Assembly: GCA_019753155.1 (NCBI GenBank)
Contig: JAIELG010000012.1
Location: 1 to 46,929 of the forward strand
Direction of reading: 5' to 3'
From: Burkholderiales bacterium
Lineage (GTDB): Bacteria > Pseudomonadota > Gammaproteobacteria > Burkholderiales > JABEVD01
DNA length: 46,929 nucleotides
In this document: piece by piece, positions 12,677-21,181 of the stretch
Layout: each line of letters begins with the position of its first letter
Numbering within the stretch: the stretch's first letter is position 1
Notes under the pieces: generated by a model
What the model saw: the letters and a program-made list of their open reading frames with translations, nothing else
The model's database searches: none
Told to the model about the DNA's origin: nothing
Program-made: the position numbers and the translations under genes

Positions 12677-13821
12677 AATACTGCACCCGCTGCGTGATGC
12701 CGGACACGAAACCCGATCTCCATCTCGACGATGAGGGCGTATGCAATGCCTGCCGGAGTTTCGAGCGCCGGACTGAAATCGATTGGGCCGCTCGCAAAAA
12801 GGATTTGTTGGAAGTGCTCGAACGATACCGCCATCAAGATGGCAGCAACTGGGACTGCATCGTCCCCGTTTCAGGCGGCAAGGACAGCACCTATCAAGTC
12901 GTTCGCATGCTTCAACTGGGGTTGAATCCCTTGTGCGTAACCTCCACCACATGCGACCTCTCCGAAATAGGACGCAAGAACATCGAGAATATCAAACATC
13001 TCGGTGTCGATTATATCGAAATGACGCCAAACCCCAGGATACGCGCAAAACTCAATCGTATCGGACTCACACAGGTTGGGGATATCTCATGGCCCGAGCA
13101 TGTCGGCATTTTCACAATTCCGGTCCGGGCTGCCGTGCAATTCAATGTTCCCCTCATTATTTGGGGCGAAAATTCCCAGAATGAATACGGAGGACCGGCC
13201 TCTGCCGCCACAAACAACGTGCTGAATCGTCGCTGGCTGGAAGAGTTCGGCGGATTGCTCGGCATGCGGGTCTCGGATTTGATCGGAATGGAACAGATCG
13301 AAGCGCGGCATCTCATTCCCTATTCGTACCCAAGCGACGAAGAACTGGCCGCAGTGGGGGTAACCGGGTTGTTCCTGGGGTATTATCTGCCATGGGACGG
13401 TCTTTCGAACGCACTCATTGCGCAGGCAAACGGGTTTACCACCTACCCCCGCGCAGTCGAAGGATCGATGGTCAACTATGAAAACCTGGACAATCATCAA
13501 ACCGGGATACATGACTATTTCAAGTTTCTCAAGTTCGGATTCGGCCGCGCCACCGACCTCGCATGCCTCCATATCCGTCGCGGACGGCTGACGCGCGAAG
13601 ACGGCCTGGATGCTGTAAGGCGGCTGGATGGCAATTTTCCATGGGAGTATCTCGGCAAGAAGATCGAAGATATCCTGGATCCGCTGGGTTTGAACGTGGA
13701 TGAGTTTATTCGCATCTGCGACAAATTCACCAACAAGAAAATCTTCATGCGGGACGCGGAAGGCCGTCTGCTCAAAGACCGGCATGGCAATCTTGCGAAG
13801 ATCAATTACGATAACGCATGA
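12670..13821 (+). CDS. pseA: PseA/WbpG-type N-acetyl sugar amidotransferase
   Basis: A 383-residue ATP-dependent enzyme expected to turn an N-acetyl group into an acetamidino group. The ATP PP-loop is PVSGGKDSTYQV near residues 74-85. Cys pairs at the N-terminus (YCTRCVMPD and VCNACRSFE) form a probable metal site. ENSQNEYGGP and the conserved long C-terminal half match the PseA/WbpG family. In Campylobacter PseA is needed for the 7-acetamidino form of pseudaminic acid on flagellin. In Pseudomonas the relative WbpG works with HisH- and HisF-like partners that supply ammonia, and here those two genes follow directly with small overlaps. The likely product is therefore a Pse5Ac7Am-type sugar. 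Confidence 0.88.
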   Translation: MLKYCTRCVMPDTKPDLHLDDEGVCNACRSFERRTEIDWAARKKDLLEVLERYRHQDGSNWDCIVPVSGGKDSTYQVVRMLQLGLNPLCVTSTTCDLSEIGRKNIENIKHLGVDYIEMTPNPRIRAKLNRIGLTQVGDISWPEHVGIFTIPVRAAVQFNVPLIIWGENSQNEYGGPASAATNNVLNRRWLEEFGGLLGMRVSDLIGMEQIEARHLIPYSYPSDEELAAVGVTGLFLGYYLPWDGLSNALIAQANGFTTYPRAVEGSMVNYENLDNHQTGIHDYFKFLKFGFGRATDLACLHIRRGRLTREDGLDAVRRLDGNFPWEYLGKKIEDILDPLGLNVDEFIRICDKFTNKKIFMRDAEGRLLKDRHGNLAKINYDNA

Positions 13822-14444
13822 AAGTTGCCATCATCGACTATGGCATGGGAAATCTCGGCTCCGTCAGGAGGGCCATAGCCGAAATCGGGGGAAGCCCCAT
13901 CCTCGTCGAAAAGCCGAAGCAACTTGCCTCCGCAGAGCGCATGATTCTCCCCGGCGTGGGCAGCTTTGGCGACGGCATAAGCGATCTCAGACGCCTGGGA
14001 TGGGCAGATGAAATCCATCGCCAGGTCAATGAACTCGGCAAACCCTTGCTTGGAATCTGTCTTGGCATGCAGCTTCTCGCCGATCGCGGACTGGAAGGCG
14101 GGGAATTCCAGGGGCTGTCTCTCATACCCGGCGAAGTCGTGCGTCTCGACACAGCCGGATGCGGGCTGCGTATCCCTCATGTAGGCTGGAATTCGATCAC
14201 GCTGACAGGGTCTCCGTCACGACTATTCGACGGCATTCCCGATGATACCGACTTCTATTTTGTGCACAGTTATGCCTTTCGGGCAGTCAATCAAGCCGAT
14301 ATTCTTGCATACACTGAATACGGCATCCCGTTAGCAGCCGCAATCAGTCATCGACATGTTTTTGGCACCCAGTTCCATCCCGAAAAAAGCTCGAGGGCAG
14401 GATTGCGTTTGCTGCAAAATTTCATCGAGTACAAGGCATGTTGA
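13818..14444 (+). CDS. HisH-like glutamine amidotransferase for sugar amidation
   Basis: A 208-residue class I glutaminase related to HisH. The triad is intact: Cys81 in LGICLGMQLL, and His187 and Glu189 in FGTQFHPEKS. The N-terminal IDYGMGNLGSV is the HisH signature. It should release ammonia from glutamine. The position is the argument against histidine synthesis: pseA lies directly upstream (ATGA overlap) and a degenerate hisF lies directly downstream (7-base overlap), with no other his gene in sight. By analogy with hisH2/hisF2 next to wbpG in Pseudomonas O-antigen clusters, it probably supplies ammonia to PseA. Confidence 0.87.
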   Translation: MKVAIIDYGMGNLGSVRRAIAEIGGSPILVEKPKQLASAERMILPGVGSFGDGISDLRRLGWADEIHRQVNELGKPLLGICLGMQLLADRGLEGGEFQGLSLIPGEVVRLDTAGCGLRIPHVGWNSITLTGSPSRLFDGIPDDTDFYFVHSYAFRAVNQADILAYTEYGIPLAAAISHRHVFGTQFHPEKSSRAGLRLLQNFIEYKAC

Positions 14445-15217
14445 AGGTCAGAGTCATACCCACCCTGCTCTGGAAAAACTTCGGTCTTGTAAAGGGCGTC
14501 CGCTTCGACAGTTGGCGACGCGTTGGGCCGGTGCTGCCGGCCATCAAGGTTTACAACACCCGCGATGTGGATGAACTGGTGCTGGTCGACATCATTGCCA
14601 ACCTGGAAGGGCAGGAAATAGACTACGAATCGGTACAGGATTTTGCCGACGAGTGCTTCGTTCCATTTACCATAGGCGGCGGAATCACCCGTCTCGAACA
14701 TGTACAGCGACTGCTGCATGCGGGCGCCGACAAAGTCAGCGTCAACACGGCCGCCTATGCCGACCCGCACCTTGTCGAAGCAATAGCCCATCGATTCGGA
14801 GCACAGTGCCTCGTTGCCAGCATCGATGCAAGACTGATGGAAGATGGCGACTATCTTTGTTTCAGTCATTCAGGCACCGTGGCAACGGGCAGGCTTGTCG
14901 AAGATTGGGCAAAAGAACTCGAAAACAGGGGCGCCGGTGAAATATTGATCACATCCATCGACCGGGACGGCACAATGCAGGGCTACGATCTGCGTCTTGT
15001 CGAGCAGGTCGTTCGTGCCGTCAATTTGCCTGTCATAGCATCCGGCGGCGCCGGATGCTATGAGCATATGCGCGAAGCCGTTCAGGAGGCAGGCGCATCG
15101 GCAGTCGCGGCTGCGAGTCTGTTTCATTTCACGGAAAGCACGCCTGCAGAAGCGAAAAAAGCGCTCGCTGCCGCAGGCATACCGGTGCGGAACAATTTCC
15201 GGAGCCCCCGTCCGTGA
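14438..15217 (+). CDS. HisF-like ammonia-channel subunit (lacks Asp11)
   Basis: A 259-residue (beta/alpha)8 protein related to HisF. It keeps TIGGGITRLEHV, KVSVNTAAY, ITSIDRDGTMQGYD and ASGGAG, the phosphate-binding and barrel motifs. The two catalytic acids of imidazole glycerol phosphate synthase are Asp11 and Asp130. Here Asp130 is present (VASIDAR), but position 11 is Leu in IPTLLW, where HisF has IPCLDV. Cyclase activity in histidine synthesis is therefore unlikely; a role as a barrel that conducts ammonia from the HisH-like subunit to PseA fits better. It overlaps hisH by 7 bases and the next gene by a GTGA junction. Confidence 0.87.
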   Translation: MLKVRVIPTLLWKNFGLVKGVRFDSWRRVGPVLPAIKVYNTRDVDELVLVDIIANLEGQEIDYESVQDFADECFVPFTIGGGITRLEHVQRLLHAGADKVSVNTAAYADPHLVEAIAHRFGAQCLVASIDARLMEDGDYLCFSHSGTVATGRLVEDWAKELENRGAGEILITSIDRDGTMQGYDLRLVEQVVRAVNLPVIASGGAGCYEHMREAVQEAGASAVAAASLFHFTESTPAEAKKALAAAGIPVRNNFRSPRP

Positions 15218-16707
15218 CGGTCGCCTTCCGCGCCGATGCTTCCAGCCAAATCGGCACCGGCCATGTCATGCGTTGTCTGGCCCTGGCTTCCGCGTTGAAG
15301 GAAAAAGCCGTATTTCTCTGCCGTGAATACCCCGGACATCTGTTCGAACAAATCGAATCATCCGGTCATCTCCTGATTCGGCTGCCCACGCCGGAACCGC
15401 CGGACAGAGCGCATCACGATGCGCGCGATACCCTGGCGGCGCTGGAAAAAACCGGGGGCTGCGACTGGCTGGTAGCCGACCATTATGCAATCGACGCCTG
15501 CTGGGAAGAGAGCATGCGCAGCGTCTCCAAAAAAATCATGGTCATCGACGATCTTTCGGACAGAAACCATGATTGCGACCTGCTGCTCGACCAGAACCTG
15601 CACGCGCAAAACCGTTATAACGAATTGACGCCCTCGACCTGCATCAAGCTGCTGGGGCCGCAATACGCCCTGCTCAGGCCGGAATTCAGGCAGGCCCGTG
15701 CAAATTTGAGAGCACGCGAGGGCAAATTCGAGCGCATACTCGTTTTTTTCGGCGGCAGCGACCCCGGCAATGCAACCACCAGAGCACTTGAGGCCATTCA
15801 GGGGCTGGAAGCGACCGATCTTGCAATCGATGTCGTGGCCGGAAACGCCAACCCGCATCTGGAAGACATCAGGCAGTCATGCGAATCGATGCCGGGAGCG
15901 ATATTTCATCGCCAGGCGAAGAACATGCAGGAACTGATGATGGAGGCTGACCTCGCCATCGGCGCCGGCGGCATCGCCACGTGGGAGCGATGCTGTCTCG
16001 GACTGCCTTCCATCGTGATCAGCATTGCTCCCAATCAGGAGAGCATAGCGCAGTGCGCAGCGGAATTCGGAGCGCTGCGATATCTGGGGAAAGCCGACGA
16101 AGTTCCGCTCGCAGACATCATTCAGGCCCTTAAGCAAATGATGGGAGACCGGAACCGTCTGCTCGGCATGTCCGAAAAGGGGAAAAGCCTGGTCGACGGG
16201 CTGGGCGCGGTCCGGGTTGCGCACATCATGAATTCCATATCGCAAAATGGGATCTTGCTGAGGCATGCCTTCGAAAACGATGCGCGCAAGCTTTTCGAAT
16301 GGCGCAACGCCCCCGAAACGAGGCGACATGCGTTCAATCCCGATCGCATCGCATGGGAAGACCACCTCGCCTGGCTGAAAAACTCACTGTCCAATCCCGA
16401 CAGGCACCTGCTGATCGGCGAGCAGGACCATCGCCCCATAGGCGTTTTGCGCTATGACCTTGCAGGCAGCATAGCCGAAGTGTCCGTTTATCTGGTTCCG
16501 GGATTATACGGGAGAGGATTGGGATCGCGTCTCATCGAAGCGGGCACTATCTGGGCCGGACTCAATCTGCCGAATATCGCCACCCTGCGCGCGAGAATAC
16601 TCACGGAAAACATCGCTTCGCGCAAAGCCTTCGCCAAGGCAGGTTATATGGAATCGAACGGCATTTATGAATACCATCTCCCTTCGAACAAACAGGATAG
16701 AACATGA
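15214..16707 (+). CDS. pseGH: PseG-PseH fusion: UDP-sugar hydrolase plus N-acetyltransferase
   Basis: Two consecutive pathway enzymes in one 497-residue chain. Residues 1-340 are PseG, a GT-B fold hydrolase that removes UDP from UDP-2,4-diacetamido-trideoxy-beta-L-altropyranose. His17 in IGTGHVMRCLALA is the known catalytic residue position, and FFGGSDPGN and GAGGIATWERCCLGLPS follow. Residues about 341-497 are a GNAT acetyltransferase matching PseH, which acetylates the 4-amino group using acetyl-CoA; visible marks are FEWRNAPETRRHAF, VSVYLVPGLYGRGLGSRLI and ENIASRKAFAKAGY. PseH acts before PseG, so the fusion joins steps 3 and 4. It starts with GTG overlapping the hisF-like stop. I see no frameshift that would create a false fusion. 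Confidence 0.93.
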   Translation: MTVAFRADASSQIGTGHVMRCLALASALKEKAVFLCREYPGHLFEQIESSGHLLIRLPTPEPPDRAHHDARDTLAALEKTGGCDWLVADHYAIDACWEESMRSVSKKIMVIDDLSDRNHDCDLLLDQNLHAQNRYNELTPSTCIKLLGPQYALLRPEFRQARANLRAREGKFERILVFFGGSDPGNATTRALEAIQGLEATDLAIDVVAGNANPHLEDIRQSCESMPGAIFHRQAKNMQELMMEADLAIGAGGIATWERCCLGLPSIVISIAPNQESIAQCAAEFGALRYLGKADEVPLADIIQALKQMMGDRNRLLGMSEKGKSLVDGLGAVRVAHIMNSISQNGILLRHAFENDARKLFEWRNAPETRRHAFNPDRIAWEDHLAWLKNSLSNPDRHLLIGEQDHRPIGVLRYDLAGSIAEVSVYLVPGLYGRGLGSRLIEAGTIWAGLNLPNIATLRARILTENIASRKAFAKAGYMESNGIYEYHLPSNKQDRT

Positions 16708-17756
16708 CGGCATTCAGCATTTCAGGTCGTGAGGTCGGTACCGGGAAGCATCCCTTCGTCATTGCCGAAATGTCCGGCAACCACAACCAGTCGCTCGATC
16801 GCGCGCTGAAAATCGTGGAAGCCGCAGCAAAAGCAGGAGCACATGCGCTGAAAATCCAGACTTATACGGCGGACACCATGACCCTCGACATCGACGAAGG
16901 GGAATTCGTCGTCGGCGAAGAAGGCAGCTTGTGGAAAGGAGAGCATCTTTACGGCCTGTACCGGAAAGCCTGCACCCCATGGGAATGGCACAAGCCGATC
17001 TTCGAACGTTGCCGGGAACTCGGGATGATCGGATTTTCCACGCCTTTCGACGAAACCGCCGTGGATTTCCTGGAAACGCTGGATGTTCCCTGCTACAAGA
17101 TCGCATCCTTCGAAAACACCGACCTGCCGCTCATCAGGAAGATCGCGGCCACTGGAAAGCCCATGATCGTCTCGACAGGCATGGCAACGGTGGCCGAACT
17201 CGACGAAACCGTGAGAACGGCCAGGGCATCGGGATGCAGGGATCTGATCCTGCTCAAGTGTACCAGCACCTATCCTGCAACGCCCGAAAACACCAACATA
17301 CTGACCATCCCCCACCTGAAGGATCTTTTCGGTTGCGAAGTGGGGCTTTCGGACCATACCATGGGCATAGGCGTTGCCGTGGCAGCCGTAGCCCTGGGCG
17401 CTTCCGTCATCGAAAAGCATTTTACCTTGAGCAGGGCGGACGGGGGCGTGGATTCGGCTTTTTCGCTCGAACCCGAAGAAATTCACGCACTCGTCGTCGA
17501 ATCATACAGAGCCTGGCAATCCCTGGGGAAAATCAGTTACGGCCCAACGGATGCGGAAAAGGCGTCTCTGAAATTTCGACGATCGCTATACATAGTAAAA
17601 GACATGAAATCAGGCGAGGCTTTCACACATGAAAACCTCAGGGCGATCCGCCCCGGCCTCGGATTGCCGCCGAAATACCTGGAACGGTTTCTCGGCAGGA
17701 AAGCCGGGCAAGACATCGAAAAAGGCACCCCACTCCATTGGAACCTGCTGCCATGA
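16704..17756 (+). CDS. pseI: PseI, pseudaminic acid synthase
   Basis: Condenses phosphoenolpyruvate with 2,4-diacetamido-2,4,6-trideoxy-L-altrose to form pseudaminic acid. The 350-residue chain has the NeuB-type barrel, with FVIAEMSGNHNQ, ALKIQTYTADTMT, FSTPFDETAVDFLE, STGMATVAEL and GLSDHTMGIGV. A C-terminal SAF (antifreeze-like) domain begins near residue 290 with SLYIVKDMKSGEAFTHEN. The metal-binding His is in IEKHFTLSR. Sialic and legionaminic acid synthases share this layout; the adjacent pseB, pseC, pseF and pseGH settle the substrate. It completes the CMP-Pse pathway: all six activities, pseB, C, H, G, I and F, are present. Confidence 0.95.
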   Translation: MTAFSISGREVGTGKHPFVIAEMSGNHNQSLDRALKIVEAAAKAGAHALKIQTYTADTMTLDIDEGEFVVGEEGSLWKGEHLYGLYRKACTPWEWHKPIFERCRELGMIGFSTPFDETAVDFLETLDVPCYKIASFENTDLPLIRKIAATGKPMIVSTGMATVAELDETVRTARASGCRDLILLKCTSTYPATPENTNILTIPHLKDLFGCEVGLSDHTMGIGVAVAAVALGASVIEKHFTLSRADGGVDSAFSLEPEEIHALVVESYRAWQSLGKISYGPTDAEKASLKFRRSLYIVKDMKSGEAFTHENLRAIRPGLGLPPKYLERFLGRKAGQDIEKGTPLHWNLLP

Positions 17757-20725
17757 AACCACAGAACCAGACCGAACGCCTGTTCCGGGAAGCCTTTGCC
17801 GCGCATCAGGCGGGAAAGCTGAATGAAGCACGGGAGCTCTATCGCCAGGTTTTACGCAAGATGCCATCCCATATGGAAACCCTGTATCTGCTTGGCACGG
17901 CTTGCAGTCAACAGAAACGATACGAAGAGGCGGAAAAACACCTCAGAAAAGCGCTCGGTTTAAAACCAGACCATCCGGAAGCGCTCAACAATCTGGGATT
18001 GACGCTGCGGGGACTAAACAAGATACAGGAAGCCGTAGACTGTTACCGGCGCGCCCTGGCCTTGTCGCCGGATTATGCCGATGCCCACAGCAACCTCGGC
18101 GGCGCGCTGGAATTCATGGGTGAACTCGACGAGGCCGAAAGTCATTTACGGCGCGCGCTGCAACTCAATCCAAATCATGCCGACGCACATTACAACCTAG
18201 GACTCGTCCTGAAGGAAAAGGACCGCTTCGAGGAAGCTTCCCAGTATTTTTTGCGCGGCCTCGAACTGAAACCCGATTTCCCCGGCGCCTATTGCGACCT
18301 GGGCGTGATCTACAAATTGTGGGGACGCAACGAAGAAGCGCTTTCCTGCCTCTTACGCGCCCTTGCGCTGGATGCGGATTTTTACAGCGCCCAATCCAAT
18401 CTGGGTGCAGTGCTCGAAGAAATGGGCCGACTGGATGAGGCCCTTGCTGCCTACAAACGCGCCATCGAGTTAAATCCGGATGAAATCATCGCCGGATGGA
18501 ATCTGGCTTTCCTTTACTTAAAACAGGGCATACTGGATCGCGGCTGGGAAGCCCACGAAATGCGCTTCCAGATGGGGATGGCTGCCAAACGCTTTTCCTT
18601 CCCGGACTGGGACGGCTCATCCCTCGAAGGAAAAAAAATCCTGATCTACGCCGAACAGGGCCTGGGGGACGAAATTCTTTTTGCCTCCTGTTTTCCGGAT
18701 GTCATTTCCATGGCAGGACACTGCGTGATCGAATGCGCCCCTCGCCTCGCCTCCATTTTTTCGCGTTCATTCCCTTCAAGCACAGTCGTGGGTTCAAGCA
18801 GGGATCAAACCAATTGGCTGGCTGCGGAACAGGATATCGATGTGGCAATCCCCGCAGGCAGCCTTCCGAGATTTCTGCGTACGACACTGGAAAGTTTCCC
18901 TGGCAAACCAGGCTATCTCGTCGCTGACCCACAGCGGGTCGAATATTGGCGTTCGCGCACTGCGATGCTCGGGCCGGGACTCAAGGTGGGTATTTGCTGG
19001 CGGAGCGGCTTTCTCAAGGGAGAACGCCACAAGTATTACAGCGAGCTGTCCCAATGGGGGAATATTTTCAAGATCCCCGGGGTGCATTTCGTCAACCTCC
19101 AGTACGATGAATGTTCCGGGGAGCTAAGTGAAGCCGAGGAGCAATTCGGGATAGATATAACGGTTTTTCAGGATCTCGACCTGCGGAACGATATAGACGA
19201 TTCCGCAGCGCTCATCGCGGGACTCGATCTCGTCATTACGGCGGCCACGGCAGTTTGCGAAATCGCGGGTGCATTGGGGTTGGAGACCTACCGGCTTAAT
19301 GCATTCGGCAAGCAATGGGAATACCTGGGCACTGACGAAATGCCCTGGCACCCGTCCGTGAAACTATTCTGCCAGCCTGCGCCCGGCGACTGGGATACCC
19401 CGCTGGCATTGATAAGCGAGGCACTCAAGGAGAAAATCGAGGGGCATGCAAGCATAGTGGAATATGCATCCCTCCCGTCGAACGTGGAAATCGCGGTGGA
19501 CGGCTCGCTCGATGAGCTTTACACCTATGTTCTGAAAGAGCAGCAAGGTTTGTTCGACTCCGAATACGGGTTCGTGCTCGGCCTCGCAAAGGGCGGGATG
19601 AACATGGTGGATGTCGGCGCCGGCATCGGCGCGTATTCGATTCCCATGGCGAAAAGAGGGGGGAAACTGCTGGCCCTCGCTCGGAGCGCGACGGAAATGA
19701 ATCTTCTCCTGAAATCCAGAAAGAAAAATGCTCTGGAGAAGCAGGTCGATTTCTCCATTCCGGGCGATTTCCCATCGCTCGACTCGGAAATGGATCGATA
19801 CGGACTCGAAAACGTTTCGTTCGTGCGCATCTCTGCCGAATTCTCCTTGCCTGCGCTCATCGGGCACGGCGCAAGATTCTTTTCGGTCAATTCGCCCCTC
19901 GTCATGTTCAGCATCAAACCGGAACAGGCCATCGACCTTGCCATGGCCTGGCAGTTCAAGTCATCGGGATTCGATCTCTATCGCTTCATACCCGGCCTCG
20001 ATTTACTCGTCCCCTTCTCTTCCCCGGACGAACTGGATGTATTTTCCCTGAATCTCTTCGCCTGCAAACCGGATCGCGCCGGAATACTCGAAAAGGATGG
20101 CATGTTGATCCGGCAAACTCATGCGCTCGAAAGCTTCCCGGGAATCGACCTCCCCTACTGGCAGAACTATCTGGGCGCCGCACCTTATGTCTCGAAAATG
20201 CTGGCGGGATGGTTGTCCGCTCCCGAACAAAAGGGCTGGGAAGTGTACTGGATGGCGCTGAACCTGTTCGTGCTCTCCAGATCGGCGAACCGAAGCATGA
20301 CCGAGCGCCATGCCAGCCTGCAGGCTGCCGCCGGCGTCATGACCACGTTGGTGAACGAGGCGGCGAACCTGCCAAGGCTGTTGAGCCTTTGCCGCATCCT
20401 GATCGAACTCGGCAGGCGCGAGGTGGCGGTGAATCTGCTGAACCACATCTGCGCCCTGCTCGACTCGGGGCAGGAGATGGCCCTGGACGAACCTTTCCTC
20501 GCCCTATCCATCGAACACGAAAAATCCGAACCGGGGAACAGTCTTGCCCAGTGGCTTGCCGCCATGGTGCTGGAAGAGCGCGAAAGACTGCGCGCCTTCT
20601 CGAGCTTCTTCACGGAAGAGGAATCCCTTCCCGTTCTGGAGGAGCTGCATGCGTCGGGCTTCCTGAGCGAAGCCATGGCAGGAAGGATAACCCTCATCAA
20701 AACGCGCTTTGGCAATCCGCAGTGA
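17753..20725 (+). CDS. TPR protein with glycosyltransferase-like and methyltransferase-like domains; candidate flagellin glycosyltransferase
   Basis: A 990-residue protein, last gene of the pse operon. Residues about 5-275 are eight consecutive 34-residue TPRs with the usual pattern (for example NLGLTLRGLNKIQEAVDCY). Residues about 280-560 resemble the glycosyltransferase-like domain often attached to TPRs, with LIYAEQGLGDEILFASCFPD, a CAPRLASIF segment and KVGICWRSG. Residues about 575-780 resemble a FkbM-type methyltransferase fold with MVDVGAGIGAYSIPMA. The last 200 residues are helical and unrecognised. The ATG at 17753 overlaps the pseI stop (ATGA); a TTG at 17738 is less likely. No Maf-type transferase is present, and TPR-containing enzymes can glycosylate proteins (OGT-like), so transfer of Pse to FliC is an inference from position and domain type. 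Confidence 0.75.
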   Translation: MKPQNQTERLFREAFAAHQAGKLNEARELYRQVLRKMPSHMETLYLLGTACSQQKRYEEAEKHLRKALGLKPDHPEALNNLGLTLRGLNKIQEAVDCYRRALALSPDYADAHSNLGGALEFMGELDEAESHLRRALQLNPNHADAHYNLGLVLKEKDRFEEASQYFLRGLELKPDFPGAYCDLGVIYKLWGRNEEALSCLLRALALDADFYSAQSNLGAVLEEMGRLDEALAAYKRAIELNPDEIIAGWNLAFLYLKQGILDRGWEAHEMRFQMGMAAKRFSFPDWDGSSLEGKKILIYAEQGLGDEILFASCFPDVISMAGHCVIECAPRLASIFSRSFPSSTVVGSSRDQTNWLAAEQDIDVAIPAGSLPRFLRTTLESFPGKPGYLVADPQRVEYWRSRTAMLGPGLKVGICWRSGFLKGERHKYYSELSQWGNIFKIPGVHFVNLQYDECSGELSEAEEQFGIDITVFQDLDLRNDIDDSAALIAGLDLVITAATAVCEIAGALGLETYRLNAFGKQWEYLGTDEMPWHPSVKLFCQPAPGDWDTPLALISEALKEKIEGHASIVEYASLPSNVEIAVDGSLDELYTYVLKEQQGLFDSEYGFVLGLAKGGMNMVDVGAGIGAYSIPMAKRGGKLLALARSATEMNLLLKSRKKNALEKQVDFSIPGDFPSLDSEMDRYGLENVSFVRISAEFSLPALIGHGARFFSVNSPLVMFSIKPEQAIDLAMAWQFKSSGFDLYRFIPGLDLLVPFSSPDELDVFSLNLFACKPDRAGILEKDGMLIRQTHALESFPGIDLPYWQNYLGAAPYVSKMLAGWLSAPEQKGWEVYWMALNLFVLSRSANRSMTERHASLQAAAGVMTTLVNEAANLPRLLSLCRILIELGRREVAVNLLNHICALLDSGQEMALDEPFLALSIEHEKSEPGNSLAQWLAAMVLEERERLRAFSSFFTEEESLPVLEELHASGFLSEAMAGRITLIKTRFGNPQ

Positions 20726-20823
20726 CGGGAGGCAAGATCAATCGAGTGGCGAAGCAGAACCACCGCGCAATCGGCGATCTTCAATAGGCTGGTGGTCTAT
20801 GCCTGGCGGATGGAATTTCCGGA

Positions 20824-21078
20824 GTGAACCGTGGGTATCATTGGAACCAGACTGATTCTGTCCAATCCGGTCAAACCCGAACCGGCCCCGTCGAAGTCCG
20901 TTTCGGCAACCGCAGATGTTTTGTCGGCGCAATGATGATGGGCGACGAGACGCTTCTGGGTGCAATTCCCATGGAAGACCTGGATTTGGTGATCCACCCG
21001 CTGACACAGGAAATCACCGTCAATCCCGAGAGCCCCGACATGCCGTCCTCCCTGGCAAAGCAGCTCTTCCCGAAATAA
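20824..21078 (+). pseudogene. Remnant of a retropepsin-like (clan AA) aspartic protease gene, internally deleted
   Basis: A short frame ends with GPVEVRFGNRRCFVGAMMMG, then LLGAIPMEDLDLVIHP and VNPESPDMPSSLAKQLF. This strongly resembles the C-terminal half of small bacterial clan AA aspartic protease-like proteins. The expected N-terminus is found in a different frame starting at a GTG at 20831: VGIIGTRLILSNPVKPEPAP, resembling the usual start of the same family. The middle, including the active-site DTGA, is missing. The simplest reading is an internal deletion near 20875-20895 that also shifted the frame. It separates the glycan operon from the fliC promoter. A short active product cannot be fully ruled out, but the catalytic Asp is absent. 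Confidence 0.6.
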
Positions 21079-21093
21079 AGCGAAATTTTCCCC

Positions 21094-21120
21094 TAAAGTT
21101 GCGCGTTTTTCCTCCGATAA
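21094..21120 (+). promoter_or_regulatory. Sigma28 (FliA) promoter of fliC
   Basis: TAAA at 21094-21097 (within TAAAGTT) and TCCGATAA at 21113-21120 are separated by exactly 15 bases. This is one mismatch from the flagellar consensus TAAA-N15-GCCGATAA. It lies 61 bases before the fliC ATG, which is preceded by AAAGGAGA. FliA itself is not in this window. Confidence 0.9.
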
Positions 21121-21181
21121 CTGTCTCAAAGGCGGACGAGATTATTGACCGCTCGATACAACCCATCAAAGGAGAACTGAA

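Noticed and set aside
13818-15217. hisH and hisF as histidine biosynthesis genes
   Set aside because: They are inside the pse operon directly after pseA, no other his gene is present, and the HisF-like protein lacks Asp11.
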